Assembly: GCA_037447655.1 (NCBI GenBank)
Contig: JBBHKE010001425.1
Coordinates: 15,481-54,011, forward strand
DNA: 38,531 bases
Direction of reading: 5' to 3'
DNA from: Zygnema cylindricum
Taxonomy: Eukaryota > Streptophyta > Zygnematophyceae > Zygnematales > Zygnemataceae
Notes under the pieces: model-generated
Seen by the model: the letters and a program-made list of their open reading frames with translations, nothing else
Told to the model about the DNA's origin: nothing
Database searches by the model: none
Shown: piece by piece, positions 21,611 through 33,900 of the stretch
Numbering within the stretch: position 1 is the first letter of the stretch
How the letters are laid out: each line of letters starts with the position of its first letter
Translations under genes and position numbers: made by a program

Positions 21611-24247
21611 CCCTCAGCCTACATTGGGTGCCACAATGTATTGTTTTATTTATTTATTTATCATACAAGTATGAATTTAATATTTCTCTCCCCATTTATC
21701 ACCGATTGAATGTAAATTCGATTTTAAGTCATACATTTGGTTTTGGTGATATCGCCATTGTGTTTGATAATCCTCTTTCCCGGCTTAACGACGACACAAG
21801 GTCATCGCTGGTTCGTCGATGAAGTGAGGATTTCTCATCGGTGGTCGACTGGTGACTACGCATCAACGATGTTTATATATAAAAAAAAAACTTTGCCGTT
21901 ATAACGACAAGTTTCCGTTGTCGTTGAATTTGCGACATCATCTTTTTGTCGTTGAATTTTGTCGTTTCTTTTTAGAGTCGTTCCAATTTGTTATACGACT
22001 TTCCATTCAAGAATCTCATTAATTCTTTTGACATTGTTTATTATTTACAAGGTACCAAAAGGCCAAGCGAAGGTGGGTAGAGAGGAGGTCCACGCTTGAT
22101 GGAATACGAGAGACAACCCGTACGTTCTCTACTTCTAGTTTTGGGACAAGATCGGTGGCGGTTACCAAGGCTTTGCCGGGAAGAGGAAGGAAGGAAGCTG
22201 CTTGGGTGACTGTTATACACGAGGAGTTGCTTTCGGATTTTGAACGTTTTAAGAAAGCGGATATGAAGATGTCCACCTCAATTCTCGAGGACATCGCTAG
22301 CGACATAATAAAAGAAAAGATGAAGGAGTACGACCCGGAATGGTTCAACAATAACGGGTCCGAAATACATCAAATCATCAATAAAAGGTGGGTGCAAAGG
22401 TGTCAAGAGAAGCATAACATTGTTGTGCGTGCGCAAAAGGGGAAACTACAATGTAGTCCCGAGAAAGTGGAATACATTGAACGTACCGTAGCCTTTCTCA
22501 TGGGCGTTTTGAAACGGGGGTTTGAATCCGGTGAGTCTCTTTCCATTACGAATGACGAATAATGATGTCTCTTTTTTATTATTGTGTTTTATTTTTGTTG
22601 TATTCCGTTACTTGACAATATACCCTAAAAATAAACTAAGCTTGTTTCGATTTGGCGGCGCATGTAAACCAGGAATTTTCAACGAAGACCTCATGGAAAA
22701 CATGGATGAAACTCACATGACCGTCAATACCGATAATGGAAAGACGTTGGGGTTTCGAGAGGATGAAGTGGTGAAATACGCCGAAGTCGCCGGAGGGAGG
22801 AATCCATGACTCTCATGGTGCGAATCAGTGGAGGGGGGAACGCTCGTATCGAGAACCCCCTGATAATTTTTCCAAATTGTGGCAGAAATTACCCGATACA
22901 AGGTTTACGGGACAACGTCCCGGGTGTGTTTTATCCTCCTCATTTAATGTTTTCAAAAAAAAAAATGTCGTTTAGTCTTTGATGAAATTTTCTCTATTTC
23001 TCTCCATCTTTGTTTATTGGTTTCAATTTCTAATCTATATCTCTGTACCTTGTCCTCTTATACCTCCTCCCCCTTTGTCTTTTTACAAAATAAAGAAATT
23101 TAGGATCTTGAATTTCCTATCTTATGTTATCGCAAACAATAACACCTATTATAAGCTACGTTATGGTTCACGTAGCTTGCTTTACCTCTAATGCAAATGG
23201 AAGCAAACAATACAAAATGTTAATTTATTTCCTTTTTTTGTGTATTATATATCTTTGCAGGCGTTTGTTACCGGACCGCTCCGAAAGGGTGGAATGATAA
23301 AACGGTGTTCCCACAATGGATCGAAGAGGCAACGTCTTACTAAAGGGATCGAGATGGACGTCAAAAAATTCTATTTCTGGACAATTGCGGTGGTCACAAC
23401 ACGTCCGACGAGTTGGAGCGAGTTTTAGAGGCCAAAAACACCTTGTTACACTATTTTCCACCTAATGCAACGCATCTTGTTCAACCGGCCAACTCTTTCA
23501 TGATTTCCAAAATCAAGGACGTGTGGGGTCGCATTTGGGACAGTTGGAAGACGAAAGGAATTGAGAACGGGCAATGGGCTAAATCATCTAGCCGTGGATG
23601 GTCCGGTAAATTGGTTCGACCCGGTAAAGCATTTTTTAAAAAATTTGCAAAGGACTCTATCCGAGAGGTCAATGTGATGAGAGACAAAAACGGAATGACT
23701 TATGCGAGGAAAGCAATGATTCAATGTGGTTTGTCTCTACGCAACGCAAAGTGGGAAGAAGACATGCTCACACAACAATTGCGAATCATAATCACCAAAT
23801 ATCGCAACCACTTCAAAGGCGAAGTTGTGGAACCCCCTTGCCCGAGGATAAGGGAATTTCTCCAAGATATTGAAGATGCCGACAGTCAACAAGATAGCAT
23901 TTTCAATGAGGGAGGGATGATCGGCAATGAGTTTTAAAGATATTCCATAATTGCCTATTGTTTTTTTGTTTTTATATATTAGTTTGGGAATGGTAGTTTA
24001 ATTATAGAGTGGGAAACGCGGTTAAACTTGTGCCAGATTAATGTAGACAATTAATGGAGTCTAATATTCATTGACTTCATAGGATGAAACAAATTTCGTA
24101 TGTGTATATGATTTTTTTATGGGATAATACAATTTAGGCTTTTTTGACATTCTCGTGTCTTGTGTATCATGGAATTTCATGTATTTTTATAAATTCTTAT
24201 GTATTCACCTTCAGATGTTGTTAATATGGTGTTCAAATTTTGAGTGT

Positions 24248-24566
24248 GCTTCTAATATGAACTCATATTTTTTTGCAATGTACATCCAACTCTAATCATC
24301 GACGACTATGTTTCTTCGCTGATTAGGCTTCTAATATGAACTCATATATTTTGTTGCAATGTACATCATACCCTAATCAACGACCACTATGCTTCGTCGC
24401 TGAATAGGCTTCTAATATGAACTCATATATTTTGTTGCTATGTACATCCTACCCTAATCAGCGACGACTATGCTTCGTCGCTGATTAGGCTTCTAATATG
24501 AACTCATATATTTTGTTGCATTGTACATCGTATCCTAACTAGCGACGACTATAATTCGTCGTTTAT
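24248..24566. repeat. Four tandem copies of an 80-bp hairpin-containing unit
   Basis: Units start at 24248, 24327, 24408 and 24489 with the phrase GCTTCTAATATGAACTCATA. Each carries an inverted repeat centred on CTATG. In the third unit, CTAATCAGCGACGA pairs with TCGTCGCTGATTAG (14-base arms, 7-base loop). Unit lengths are 79-81. No coding sequence. Confidence 0.9.
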
Positions 24567-24689
24567 TCATCATCTTTCTCGAAAATTGATAAATTGTTAG
24601 TTTCCTAAACAACATATACACCCCACAAAGTAATGGTTGCTCTTTCAGCTACGAGAACTTGTCATTGCAGGACAGAAATTAAGCGGCGA

Positions 24690-24960
24690 AAAAACCTTCT
24701 TATCATATTCGACAAAGCAGAGGCTGTGTCGTCACTAAATGGAAATCCGACGATGAAACAACTTCATCATCAACTCCGAGAGTATAGAGGGTGTTTTGTC
24801 GCTAGACTGAAATCCAGCGACAAAACAATTTTATCATCATCTCTAAAAAAACAAAGAGTTTAAAATGGTTGAATTCAAAACATAAAAGCCATTGCTACTG
24901 TGTTTTTGTATCTTTGAATAGCCTTTCAGCGGCGAGGTTGTTTCGTCGCTAGTTCATGAA
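24690..24960. repeat. Further GTCGCT hairpins
   Basis: At about 24791-24823 GTTTTGTCGCT pairs with AGCGACAAAAC around a short loop. Related words (GTGTCGTCACT, CAGCGGCGAGG..TTTCGTCGCTAG) flank it. They share the GCGACGA core of the tandem units just upstream. Confidence 0.6.
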
Positions 24961-25680
24961 ATTTCAGTTATCATATTATATGGGAATTATTATATTAAAG
25001 ACGAAATAAGAGGTTATTTCGTATATAAAAAAACACATAAAAACTAGACAAAAACCATTAAAACAGTAGTGAAAAATCAAACCAAAGTTTTCCAGATAGG
25101 AAAACCAAAGATGAAGAAAGATACGTGGTGAGAAATAAAATAAAAAAGACATATTTGTAGCATAAACAGATGATTCACAAACGAAAAATGCCAATAACAT
25201 ATAATATATTTAAATACGATAGTGTCATCGATACAACATGAAAGCAATTTAAAAAACACACAATGAAAAAAAAAATATATAAAAAGTTGACACATAAAAT
25301 CATTCATTAACATCAATGGAAGAAAAAAAAAATTATATATTTTATGATATTATCTATTTACAACGTTAAACTAAAACAAAAAGTTATCTAAGGCCTATTA
25401 ATCTACAATAGTCAACAAAGCTCTAAATAGTATTGAATCCCTAACGTTTCTACTTCTACCTCATAATTCCTCATTCAAAAAAAAATAAAACCTTCATATT
25501 TTAGTATTTTACACACACTAACTAAGTATCAACGATTTATGATAAGAAATATAGATACATGAAAGGCTCCTCAAGGTATAATCCATGCGCTTTTGTACGC
25601 TGGAATACCTTCAATTTTGTATTTTCTTCTTCCTTACGATCGTATGGGTGCTCTCCAATACAACAGGCAGTCGAATATAA
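24961..25680. other. AT-rich stretch, no gene recognised
   Basis: Long A-rich plus strand, low complexity, no recognisable protein or RNA. Confidence 0.6.
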
Positions 25681-25750
25681 GTTCATCCTCGATGACAATT
25701 TAAGATACATAAAAGAGACAAAGATAACAGATTAGTAAGGGGTATATCGG

Positions 25751-25945
25751 TTTGACAAATATAACGCAAAAATAAAGGGACACAGAGAGAGACTAAAAGA
25801 GTATGTCATATTCAGAGATGGCAATGAAATGTATGGAGACATAGCGGGGTTTGACAAATATAACGCAAAAAAAAAGGGACAGAGAGAGAGACTAAAGGAG
25901 TATGTCATATTCGGTGATGGCAATGAAATGTATGGAGACATAGCG
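25751..25945. repeat. Tandem duplication, 99-bp unit, two copies
   Basis: TTTGACAAATATAACGCAAA begins at 25751 and again at 25850. The rest of the unit is nearly identical up to GGAGACATAGCG. It sits in a 0.7-kb purine-rich tract (25.68-26.4 kb, many GAGAGA words on plus) that gives long low-complexity minus frames. Confidence 0.9.
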
Positions 25946-26429
25946 ATAGAGTGATGGTGGATGGTAAACGACCAGGGAGATTAATAAGGCGTACGGGCGA
26001 GAAGGGAGATAATATGGAAGAGGGAGTGACACAAATTCAGGGAGGGCACGAGATATAGAAGTAGGGACAAATGTTGATGATAGATTGAAAGAGATAGATA
26101 ACAGGATAGAGAGCAATGATGAGAGGTAAACAGGTGTCAAAAGATAAGTAAATATTCAAGAGGGAAGACGTGAATAGAACAAAAAAGAGACTAAAATGGG
26201 GAAAAAGCAAGTCAAAACGGAAAACAAAGAAAGGATATGAGACAGAACGAGGGAGAGAGAGAAAGTGGGAGAGAAGAGTAAGGAAAGGGAATGGGAACAA
26301 ATGTGTGAGACGGACAATTAGTACAGGGAGAGGTTAAGAGCTAAAGAGGTGGAGAGAATGAAAGAGGAAGAATAAGAAGGTAGAGAGCGCAGGAGAGATG
26401 AATAAACATAATGAGATGCGCTGTCAAGC

Positions 26430-26768
26430 TCATGTGCATTTCAGGCATACCTTTATATCACCAAGGATTTCCGAGGCCATTTTACCCTGTACGGTCTTCA
26501 GAGTACGGCGGAGAGAGTGCACCAAGCCGGACAAGATCCTTGTATTTCCTAAATTGAGCGGAACGCACTTTATTTCGCGTCTAACAGAGGCCGAATGACC
26601 AAGTTCTACCGTTTCAAAGATTGCAATTCCGTTACATGGGACCAGTTTTCGACAGCCTCCGTGGGGGGTACATTGTGAATTGCCACGTAACTTTCTAGAT
26701 TTGCATCTAGATTGTGCTGTTATCCGTCGGTAGGAAGTTAGCACAGGCTCAGCTGACTTTTGGTCCAT
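26430..26768 (-). CDS. Hypothetical 112-residue open frame
   Basis: ATG at 26768 opens a 112-residue frame with normal composition, seven Cys and many Arg/Lys (for example GHSASVRREIKCVPLNLGN). No motif, signal peptide or splice sites are recognised. It lies between the purine-rich tract and the retroelement block and may equally be a relic of a mobile element or chance. Confidence 0.25.
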   Translation of the reverse strand: MDQKSAEPVLTSYRRITAQSRCKSRKLRGNSQCTPHGGCRKLVPCNGIAIFETVELGHSASVRREIKCVPLNLGNTRILSGLVHSLRRTLKTVQGKMASEILGDIKVCLKCT

Positions 26769-27722
26769 TAATTACATTAGGTCAAAGTCTGGCAAGTTAG
26801 TGTCATTTTCACGACTTTGTCTTATAATACTGGACCAAATAATTAATTTCAGCCACGGATCTAGCCGCAGTCCGGAGCAAAACTTTTTGCCCCAAGTGTA
26901 GTGCGGATTATTTTGTCTTGTGTCAGTTCCATTACACTTGTTTGTTGCTCATTGGTTATTAGCGTAGCTTTGACATTTGGACTTGCGATTTGACAAACTT
27001 TGATGTATAAGGCACTTGGGTTCGAAGAAGACAGGTTGCTTTTCAGTACTGTCTCCTGTGAAAACCCTCAAAAATTCTAACAAACCTTCTTTTGTAGAAA
27101 CTTTATGTAGTTTCGACTCTAGTGCCATCTTGGTTTTAGATCTTTCTTTTGTGGAAATCACAGCCCGGGCGGGTAGTTGGCAGATCTTCCTTTTGGGTGA
27201 TTTTGGACTTTTTGTTGTTTCGAACCGAGAAGAGTATGGTCGGTTCCGAGCTCGGACACCGAAGGTTGCAGATGTACCACACCTTTTGACAATACTATCG
27301 GGAGAGGGGTCGCCTTTTTCTAATTTTCATCGTTGACTGCTGGGGTAAGTTAAGCTCGCTTCGCTACATTTCACATTTTCTATCTTTTATTCTCTTTTCT
27401 AGAGCAAGGTGATATTGTTAAATTTGGAAAACCAATCATATTTATTTGTATATATATCTACGTGTTAGTGCATTTGTGTCTTCATCTGGAGTTCTCTTTG
27501 CTTTGGAGTTACTTTTCCGGAGTAAGCTGAAACCCCCTAGATCAGGACAATGGGTTTTGAGGGAACAAATGCGATAGACTTCCCGTAGACAAAACACAAT
27601 ACTGAAAAGCCACACCTGTCTGCTCGGATTAGAGGGGATTGGAGCTTCAACTTTGGAATCTCTCTTTTTGGAAGTGAGCTCTAGTTACATTCAATACTAT
27701 TTCTCTCGTTACCTCTGTCATT
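26769..27722. other. No gene recognised; leader or LTR side of the following relic
   Basis: Unique-looking sequence without a convincing frame. The part next to 27723 could be the leader or LTR of the gag-like relic, but I found no matching second copy. Confidence 0.4.
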
Positions 27723-29540
27723 ATGGTGGGAGGAGAGACTCTGAATAATGGATCTGGAGAGCAGGGTCAGCAGGAGAGGGCCGTACAAGAGGAAAAGTCT
27801 CAGCTGTCAGAGGATTCTGTACCTATGGAGTCTGTCTTTGATTCTCTGACCAAGGAACCACCTAGTGATTGTTCTCCTTCTTTTCCTCCAAATATCACTC
27901 GCGAACATTACCCCTCTTTGGCGGAGGCCGCCAAGGTCTATGTTGAGGAAAGGTAGGAAGCCCGGGCTCAGGCCTAGGAGAGGAACCGCTCCCAAGGCCC
28001 GACCAAAGTGGCAGGCGCATAGGGAGCCTCATATGGGTCCTCTTCTGGAGGTCGAGCTTCACACTAGATCCAAAATTCCCCGGGCCGAGATCCAGATTGA
28101 CCCCGCGGTTTTGACGGATCCACATCGCCCAGGTCGTAAAGAACTCCTTGTCCTTCACGACCTCCATGAGCTGAAGGTGAACAAGGAGTTGGTACAGAGA
28201 GTGGCTCGGACAGATCAAGTTAGAGTGGTTAAACCTGTGGGAGGGGTGGTGGATATTTTGAGCAGTTCTTCGGAGAGTAACTCTTCACAGTCAGTGCAGG
28301 ACCGGTCCCAGAGAGCTCCCTATTCTAGCCCTCCCCCATCTTCCTCTCAGGACACCGCAGCCAGCAAACCCTCCCAGGGGCGTACCTCTTCGCGACCTCG
28401 TAGAGGAGAAAGGGGTATCGAGAGGAAAGCACAAGACCCATTGAGGGGAAAGGGGTTTGACCACCATGATCACAAGGGGAGATTCGCACCTTTTCCCAAA
28501 GAGGAGACGCCCCCCTCTATTGTGTCAGTCTCAACCGAGAAACCTGCTCCTACAGCAATTTGTGTCCGCCCTGCCGAAGGGCTCTAGCGATCCAAACCGA
28601 CCAATCCAAAGGTTTCGGGTACGGGACCACAAGATATGTCCGAGGGATGGTGGCGGACCATACCCAATGATCCCGAAATTCCGGTGGTGGGGATAGCGGA
28701 TCTCACAAGAGTGGTCGAAAAGGCCAATAAGCTAGTGGAGGTTCTAAAATCCTAACGACAGGCTACGGCGGGGGTCGGACCTGCCACCGTAGATTGGGAG
28801 GCCTTAGAGGTAGAAAGGAGAAAGGTATAGGAAAATGAATTGATGCTTATTCAGGAAGCTCAACATAGGACAAGTGGGATTCTCAACGGGCAGACCCCTC
28901 CTACACCGGAGACCGGGCCGCATGCCGAAGCACAAACTCTGGGAACTTCTCCTCTCGCAAACACACAGCCCGACATTCCTTCGTCAAGGCCTAGCCGAGA
29001 GCCTCTTTTTCAGCGGGAAGAGGGGGAAACAATATGACCTAATAGGAGGGGTTTGGGTGCCGATTTACCTATGGAGTCTACAACTGTTCCTCGTGAAGAG
29101 CCAACCTTGGTCTCGATGGAGGTGTTTTCAGCAGTGGAGGCTTTGGTGGAGTTACGACCGAACGAGAGGATTCACATCCCCTTGAGGCCGTCAACACCCC
29201 CTTCACCACCTCTCAGAGCATCTCCAGATCTCCCATCTTCTCCTCCTCTTTCCTCTCACTCCCTAGGTCCTACTACAAAGCCTCGGGCATGCCCTTCACC
29301 ATCCGTTTCTCCAGTTGCAGCAATCAGGGGGTCTCGGGAGCCGCCTGTTTTACCTTACAAACACAACGTCCCCGCTTACTCACCTCCTCACAGGCGTTCC
29401 CTTTCCACCAGTTCTGGAACTCCACCTTTGGAGGCCTCTAGGAGGCGTACCCGGAAATAGACGCCTTATCCAACTGGGACCCAACAATCTTCGTCTCCGT
29501 CTCCGTTGCCAACCATTCCCTAAAAACCTCTTTTGAACCG
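27723..29540 (+). pseudogene. Degenerate gag-like retroelement frame, Pro/Ser-rich
   Basis: The frame starts at ATG 27723, is broken by TAG at 27954 and 27975, shifts by one near 28008, and then continues in a single frame to about 29540 through TAG 28585, TAA 28753, TAG 28828, TGA 29035, TAG 29458 and TAA 29521. It contains helical charged segments (DWEALEVERRKV, LHDLHELKVNKEL) and long Pro/Ser-rich linkers. No zinc knuckle or enzyme domain is seen. It may be the N-terminal part of the same kind of element as the zinc-knuckle frame at 36343-38531, with the copia element lying between them, but the two parts do not visibly join. Most stops could come from Gln or Arg codons by C-to-T change. 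Confidence 0.5.
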
Positions 29541-29765
29541 ACCTCGCCTATGTTGGATTGGCACGTGAATGTCGGTTCAATACGGGGTAGAATGTGATAC
29601 GTCACACTTGAACCCGCCTAAAAAAAATAGGTACGTACTCGCCAGGCTCTACATCGCGCTGGTGGCACAGTTGTAAGTGCGTTGACAGCTCAAAACAGAG
29701 GTCCCAGTTTTGAGCCTTGGCCGGCTCACTTTTCCCTAGTAAGGGACATACCGAATCTCGGATTT
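29541..29765. other. Short spacer with a tRNA-like A-box sequence
   Basis: Around 29662-29735, TGGCACAGTTGTAAGTGCG resembles a Pol III A box, and GGTCCCAGTTTTGAGCC loosely resembles a B box with an insertion. It cannot be folded into a good tRNA; a SINE head is possible. Confidence 0.25.
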
Positions 29766-29871
29766 CTAGGAAATCAATAGATTTTTCTGCTCCCTTCCCC
29801 CATAGTTTCCGACCGGTTTCCGGGAATCCTTGTTCATCCAATCGGTCAAAGTTGCCAAGGCTTGGCCACTA
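29766..29871 (-). repeat. Inverted fragment of copia interior beside its left LTR
   Basis: Read on minus, this matches 31686-31780 of the copia element (the region just before the zinc knuckle, with the word GGCCAAGCCTTGGCAACTT), with scattered differences. It ends almost exactly where the left LTR begins, so it replaces the expected left flank of the insertion. Confidence 0.85.
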
Positions 29872-29872
29872 G

Positions 29873-30936
29873 CCAAGAAATCAATGGTTATTTCATTATT
29901 TTCTAGGTCTAAATTGGAATATAAAAAGAAGCCGAGGAAGTTTGCCTCTAACTTCTCTCTCAAACTCCCACACTTGTTGCAGTCACTGTGAAATTGGAGA
30001 GGAAGCTAGAGCCATGGCTACGTAGGCTAACCAGAGGTTTACGGGAAATAGATTATTCAATTTACAGATAGCAAGGTTTATTTACTAAAAGGTATATGTC
30101 GGTGACAAGATTTGATCGTGACACCTGCCGACCGTCTAAGCGCCGGTAGCGAGTAGCCTTAGCCGTTAAGTCTAGAAGTTCCGATACATACTATTAGGTT
30201 TGATTTGTATTCATATGTTACGACCTCGGAAAATTCATTTAACGGCGGATGTTTACAGTTACATAGAACCTGTTATGTAAACGTACGGATTACGGCATGG
30301 ACAAAAAACAAGTACCACGCATTTTGTTTCTTTTACGAAACAAATACCGCGCATGTATTTATGACGGCTCTGATTAAAATCTGCATTTAATCGGACGACC
30401 GGGAAGAAAGCCAAGATCGCGGAAGAGATTCTCAGCGGTTTTTGGTCATCGCCAAATCCGATGATACGTGGCAAAATTGCGTTTGATCACGGTGTCTATG
30501 GGGATTACGGCACCGAATCCGGATATGACATGTGTCGACTTTTAGGCCATGTCGTACAATTTCCGTACATAAAGTACACCGGCGGCTGTACTTTTATGTA
30601 CAACAGTTTAATATGATTGGTGCCATACACCAGAAGATAGAGTTTGTGAGAGGGATAGGACTTAGAAAAATTGGTAGATCGGACCCTCTCTTCCAAAGAG
30701 CTTCTGTACAAAAGGTCAACTTTGACCCTCCATAACTAATTGCTTAGGGGAGCAAATTCAGAGATTCTTTTTGCTATCGACTCAGGGGAGTCTTCCCTTG
30801 ACAGTGGTGTTGTTGGTCAGAGTTTTTGTCTGCCAGGGTGTCATTTGATCTTGCTGAAACACAAAGGGGTCAGAGTTATCTTGAGGCTTCTTGGAAACTG
30901 TCCACTCTGAGGACTTATGGAGGTCTCAGAGTTTCA
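29873..30936 (+). repeat. Left LTR of the copia element
   Basis: About 1.06 kb, matching 35277-36340 from AGAAATCAATGGTTATTTC to GGTCTCAGAGTTTCA. The first three bases differ from the right copy (TGT expected). Confidence 0.92.
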
Positions 30937-33900
30937 GGTTATGGGCCCACCCTTTTGGGTACCAATCTTTAATGGAACTAGCTTCATATACTGGGAAAGT
31001 ATGATGATTGGAGCTCTATGCGAAAAAAGATTTTGGGGGATAGTGAGTGGACGATTCGGGCTTCCATCAAGTCTTAGAATTCCTCCAGGGTTTGAAAGAA
31101 GCAAATTCATAAAAAAACCAGGTCCATCTTCAACAGAGGAGACAAAGGAGAGAGAGGTGGTTGACAAAGGAGCGGAGAAGGAGATGACCACATCAATAGC
31201 AACTGGTTCAGCATTTATGCCACCTATTCTGAGGATTGAGGAGAATGATACTCAAAACCTGGGATTTCAACAATATGGCGGCAAATCACTTCATCCTACG
31301 CCATCTTACTCAAGGACTTGCATGTGATCATTTGCAAGTGGAAAGGGCATTCGATCTGTGGATGGCTCTCATTGAGATGTACCGAAGTGGTACGATTCAG
31401 CAACAACAGTAGGCTGATCAGAAAGTTAACGAATATGTATACAAAGGGGGGAAAATGTTGGATTTTTGCAATGAGCTTGCTACACTCTTCATGGAGCTAG
31501 AGAGTGCGGGAAAAGAATTTAGTGAAAAAGAAAAAGTTAACTGTTTACTGATGAAGTTACCCGATGAGTTCGAGAACATAGTCAACCGTGTGCAGAACTT
31601 GCCGGACTCAAGGTTGATATGGAACTCAGTGGTAGGGATGATTCTCGTTCGGGAGAATACGATTGAGATTTGAAGGGGAGGAAAGAGTGGCCAAGCCTTG
31701 GCAACTTCGACCGATTGGAGGAAGAAGGATTCCCGGAAACCGGTCAGAAACTCTGGGGGAAGGGAGCAGAAAAATCAGGCCGACGAGTTTGGACCAAGGG
31801 CTCCCAAAGGTTTATGTCATTTTTATTAGAAACTGGGGCACTATATGGCAGAGTGCACTAAGCTAACCGAGCTTCGGTTAAAAGAGGGGCAGATCGGTGG
31901 TACCCCGAGAGGAAAGAAAAAGGCCCTTGTAACACAAGTACATGAGGCGGAATTTGAGGACGAGGACGATGAGCTCTTTTTGGATGAGGAGTTGGAGGCG
32001 AAAAACGAGGTCGAAATTCCACGAAGGCATAAATATGCTTACAGTGGAGTGAAAGGTGAAGCAGGTTAGATTATAGATTAAGGTGCCTCCATGCACATGT
32101 GTAAGGATAGGCACCTGTTCACTAAGATAAGAAAGATTCCCACTGTAGAGATAAGTACGGGGATGGGAGGATAGTCACCACTACTTTTGTAGGAACGATA
32201 GATCTGAAAGTGTTAGTAGAAGGAAAGACATCCATAGTAACATTCTCTGATGTATTGTCTATTCCGGAGCTGAACAAAAACCTCATCTCTACATCTACAT
32301 TAGATGATAAGGGTTTTTTTCCTAGCACTAGGGAAGGAGTCTTTACTGCTAGTTTTGAGGAGGATGTCTATTTCATTGTTGAGAAAGGTAGCCATGGGAT
32401 GTTTAGGCTGATTTTAAGTAATGAAACGAAGAAACTTTATTATGCTGGTGTTCATGATATTATGATGTGGCATAAGAGGCTTGGGCATGTGAATGTAGAT
32501 AAGTTAAGAGAGATGAAAAAGATCGGAGTGGTGGAAGGGATTCAATTCAGTGAGAGTGATAATATAAGTGATTGTAGTGGATGTGCTCTAGGTAAAGCAC
32601 ACAGATTACCCTTTCCTAAAACAACCACCTATAAGGGAGAAAAAAATCTAGATCTAGTACACACAGATATTTGAGGACCGGCTAAAGTGCCCTTACCGTG
32701 GGGGAAGAGATTTATGATGACTATCACTGATGATTGGTCTAGTATTCCCGGATGTATTTTTTGAAAAACAAGTCCGGAGCTCAGGATTGTTTTACACAAT
32801 ATAAAGCATGGAGCGAAAAACTCCATGAAACTCCAATCAATAGAATAAGGAGTAACAATGGTGGAGAGTATACTTATAACCAGTTTGAGGATTTTTTGAG
32901 GGAAGATTTGGTCCAACACCAAAAGACAGTTCCAGAAAACACGGAACAAAATAGGGTAGCTGAATAGAACACTAAGTGATAGTGCTACAAGTATATTGTC
33001 GGATAAGAAGATAGGAAAAAGGTTTTGGGCAGAAGCAATGAATTGTGCTAATTTACCTCAATAATAGAGTTCTTACTTCAGCTATAAAAGATCAAACACC
33101 TAATGAGGGATAGACTGGCCGAAAACCAAACATATCTCACTTAAAGGTTTTCGGCAGTCAAGTATTCAGTCTAGATACAGATCGATCTAATTGGAAGCTA
33201 GATCCTAAAGGAAAACCGGGATACTTATTAGGATATGATGAGGATGTTAAAGGATATAGAGTTTATGATCTAAAAGGGAAGATATAATCTTAGTAAAACA
33301 TCTAGTAGTTATAGATGAAGGAAAGTATGTGGATCCGTTCAAATATACAAAGTCAGTAAAAATCAGATTTGAGTCAGAAAATTCTGATGACTTTGAGTTT
33401 CCTAATTATCCGGGTTTTAGAGAAGATGACATTCTTGCAGGCACAAATCAGACCGAAAACGACTCGGCTGTGGAAACTCAAGTGACAACTCTACGCGAAG
33501 CGGAAGACGTGGTGGAAATTGATTCGGAATCAAGGGATAGGGGAGAAGCCGAGATTGTTCGAAAGAATCCACGAGAACCATCTATTCCGGCCTCATATTT
33601 TGAGGGGGGAAGGAGAAGTAGCAAAAGACTGCAAGAAAAACAGGTTAATAACAAGGTAACTAAACTATCTCATCAAGATGAACCTCAAACTTATGGAGAG
33701 GCGATGACTTGTCCAAAAAGAAATCGGGTGAAGACAGCCATCAATGAGGAGATGGCCTCAATTATGGCAGCCGATACTTGGGAGCTGGTGGATTGTCCAC
33801 CTAACCGAAACCAATCGGTTGTAAGTGGGTTTTCAAATTAAAACTAAACCCAGATAACATTATCGAGCGCTACAGGGCCTGACTAGTAGCAAAGGGATTT

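Larger units (their letters stand above)
19093..23937 (+). pseudogene. Inactivated DDE/pogo-like transposase, spliced
   Basis: Exons: 19093-19436 (acidic Asn/Glu-rich N-terminus, then a basic stretch ending RKFPEHFTG), 22052-22530 (GRGRKEAAW and a helix-turn-helix/CENP-B-like region with INKRWVQR), 22673-22923 and 23261-23937. Donors GTACGG, GTGAGT and GTGTGT with AG acceptors give compatible phases. Catalytic landmarks of DDE superfamily endonucleases are ENMDETH (22705), ILFLDNCGGHN (23380) and FPPNATHLVQPANSF (23482 on). The third acidic residue is replaced by Asn at 23491-23493 (GAC to AAC). A one-base frameshift near 22805 and an in-frame TAA at 23341 also disable it. No start ATG is seen, so a further 5' exon is likely. 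Terminal repeats were not identified. Its first intron contains a second coding region. Pogo-like elements duplicate TA, as do the inverted-repeat elements to the left, but no link is proven. Confidence 0.8.

Noticed and set aside
24248-24566. CRISPR-like array
   Set aside because: The units are contiguous 80-bp tandem copies without unique spacers, in a eukaryotic genome, with no cas genes.
25732-26300. Long minus-strand Ser/Leu/Phe-rich frames
   Set aside because: They are by-products of the purine-rich plus strand and of the 99-bp duplication (the same peptide appears twice).
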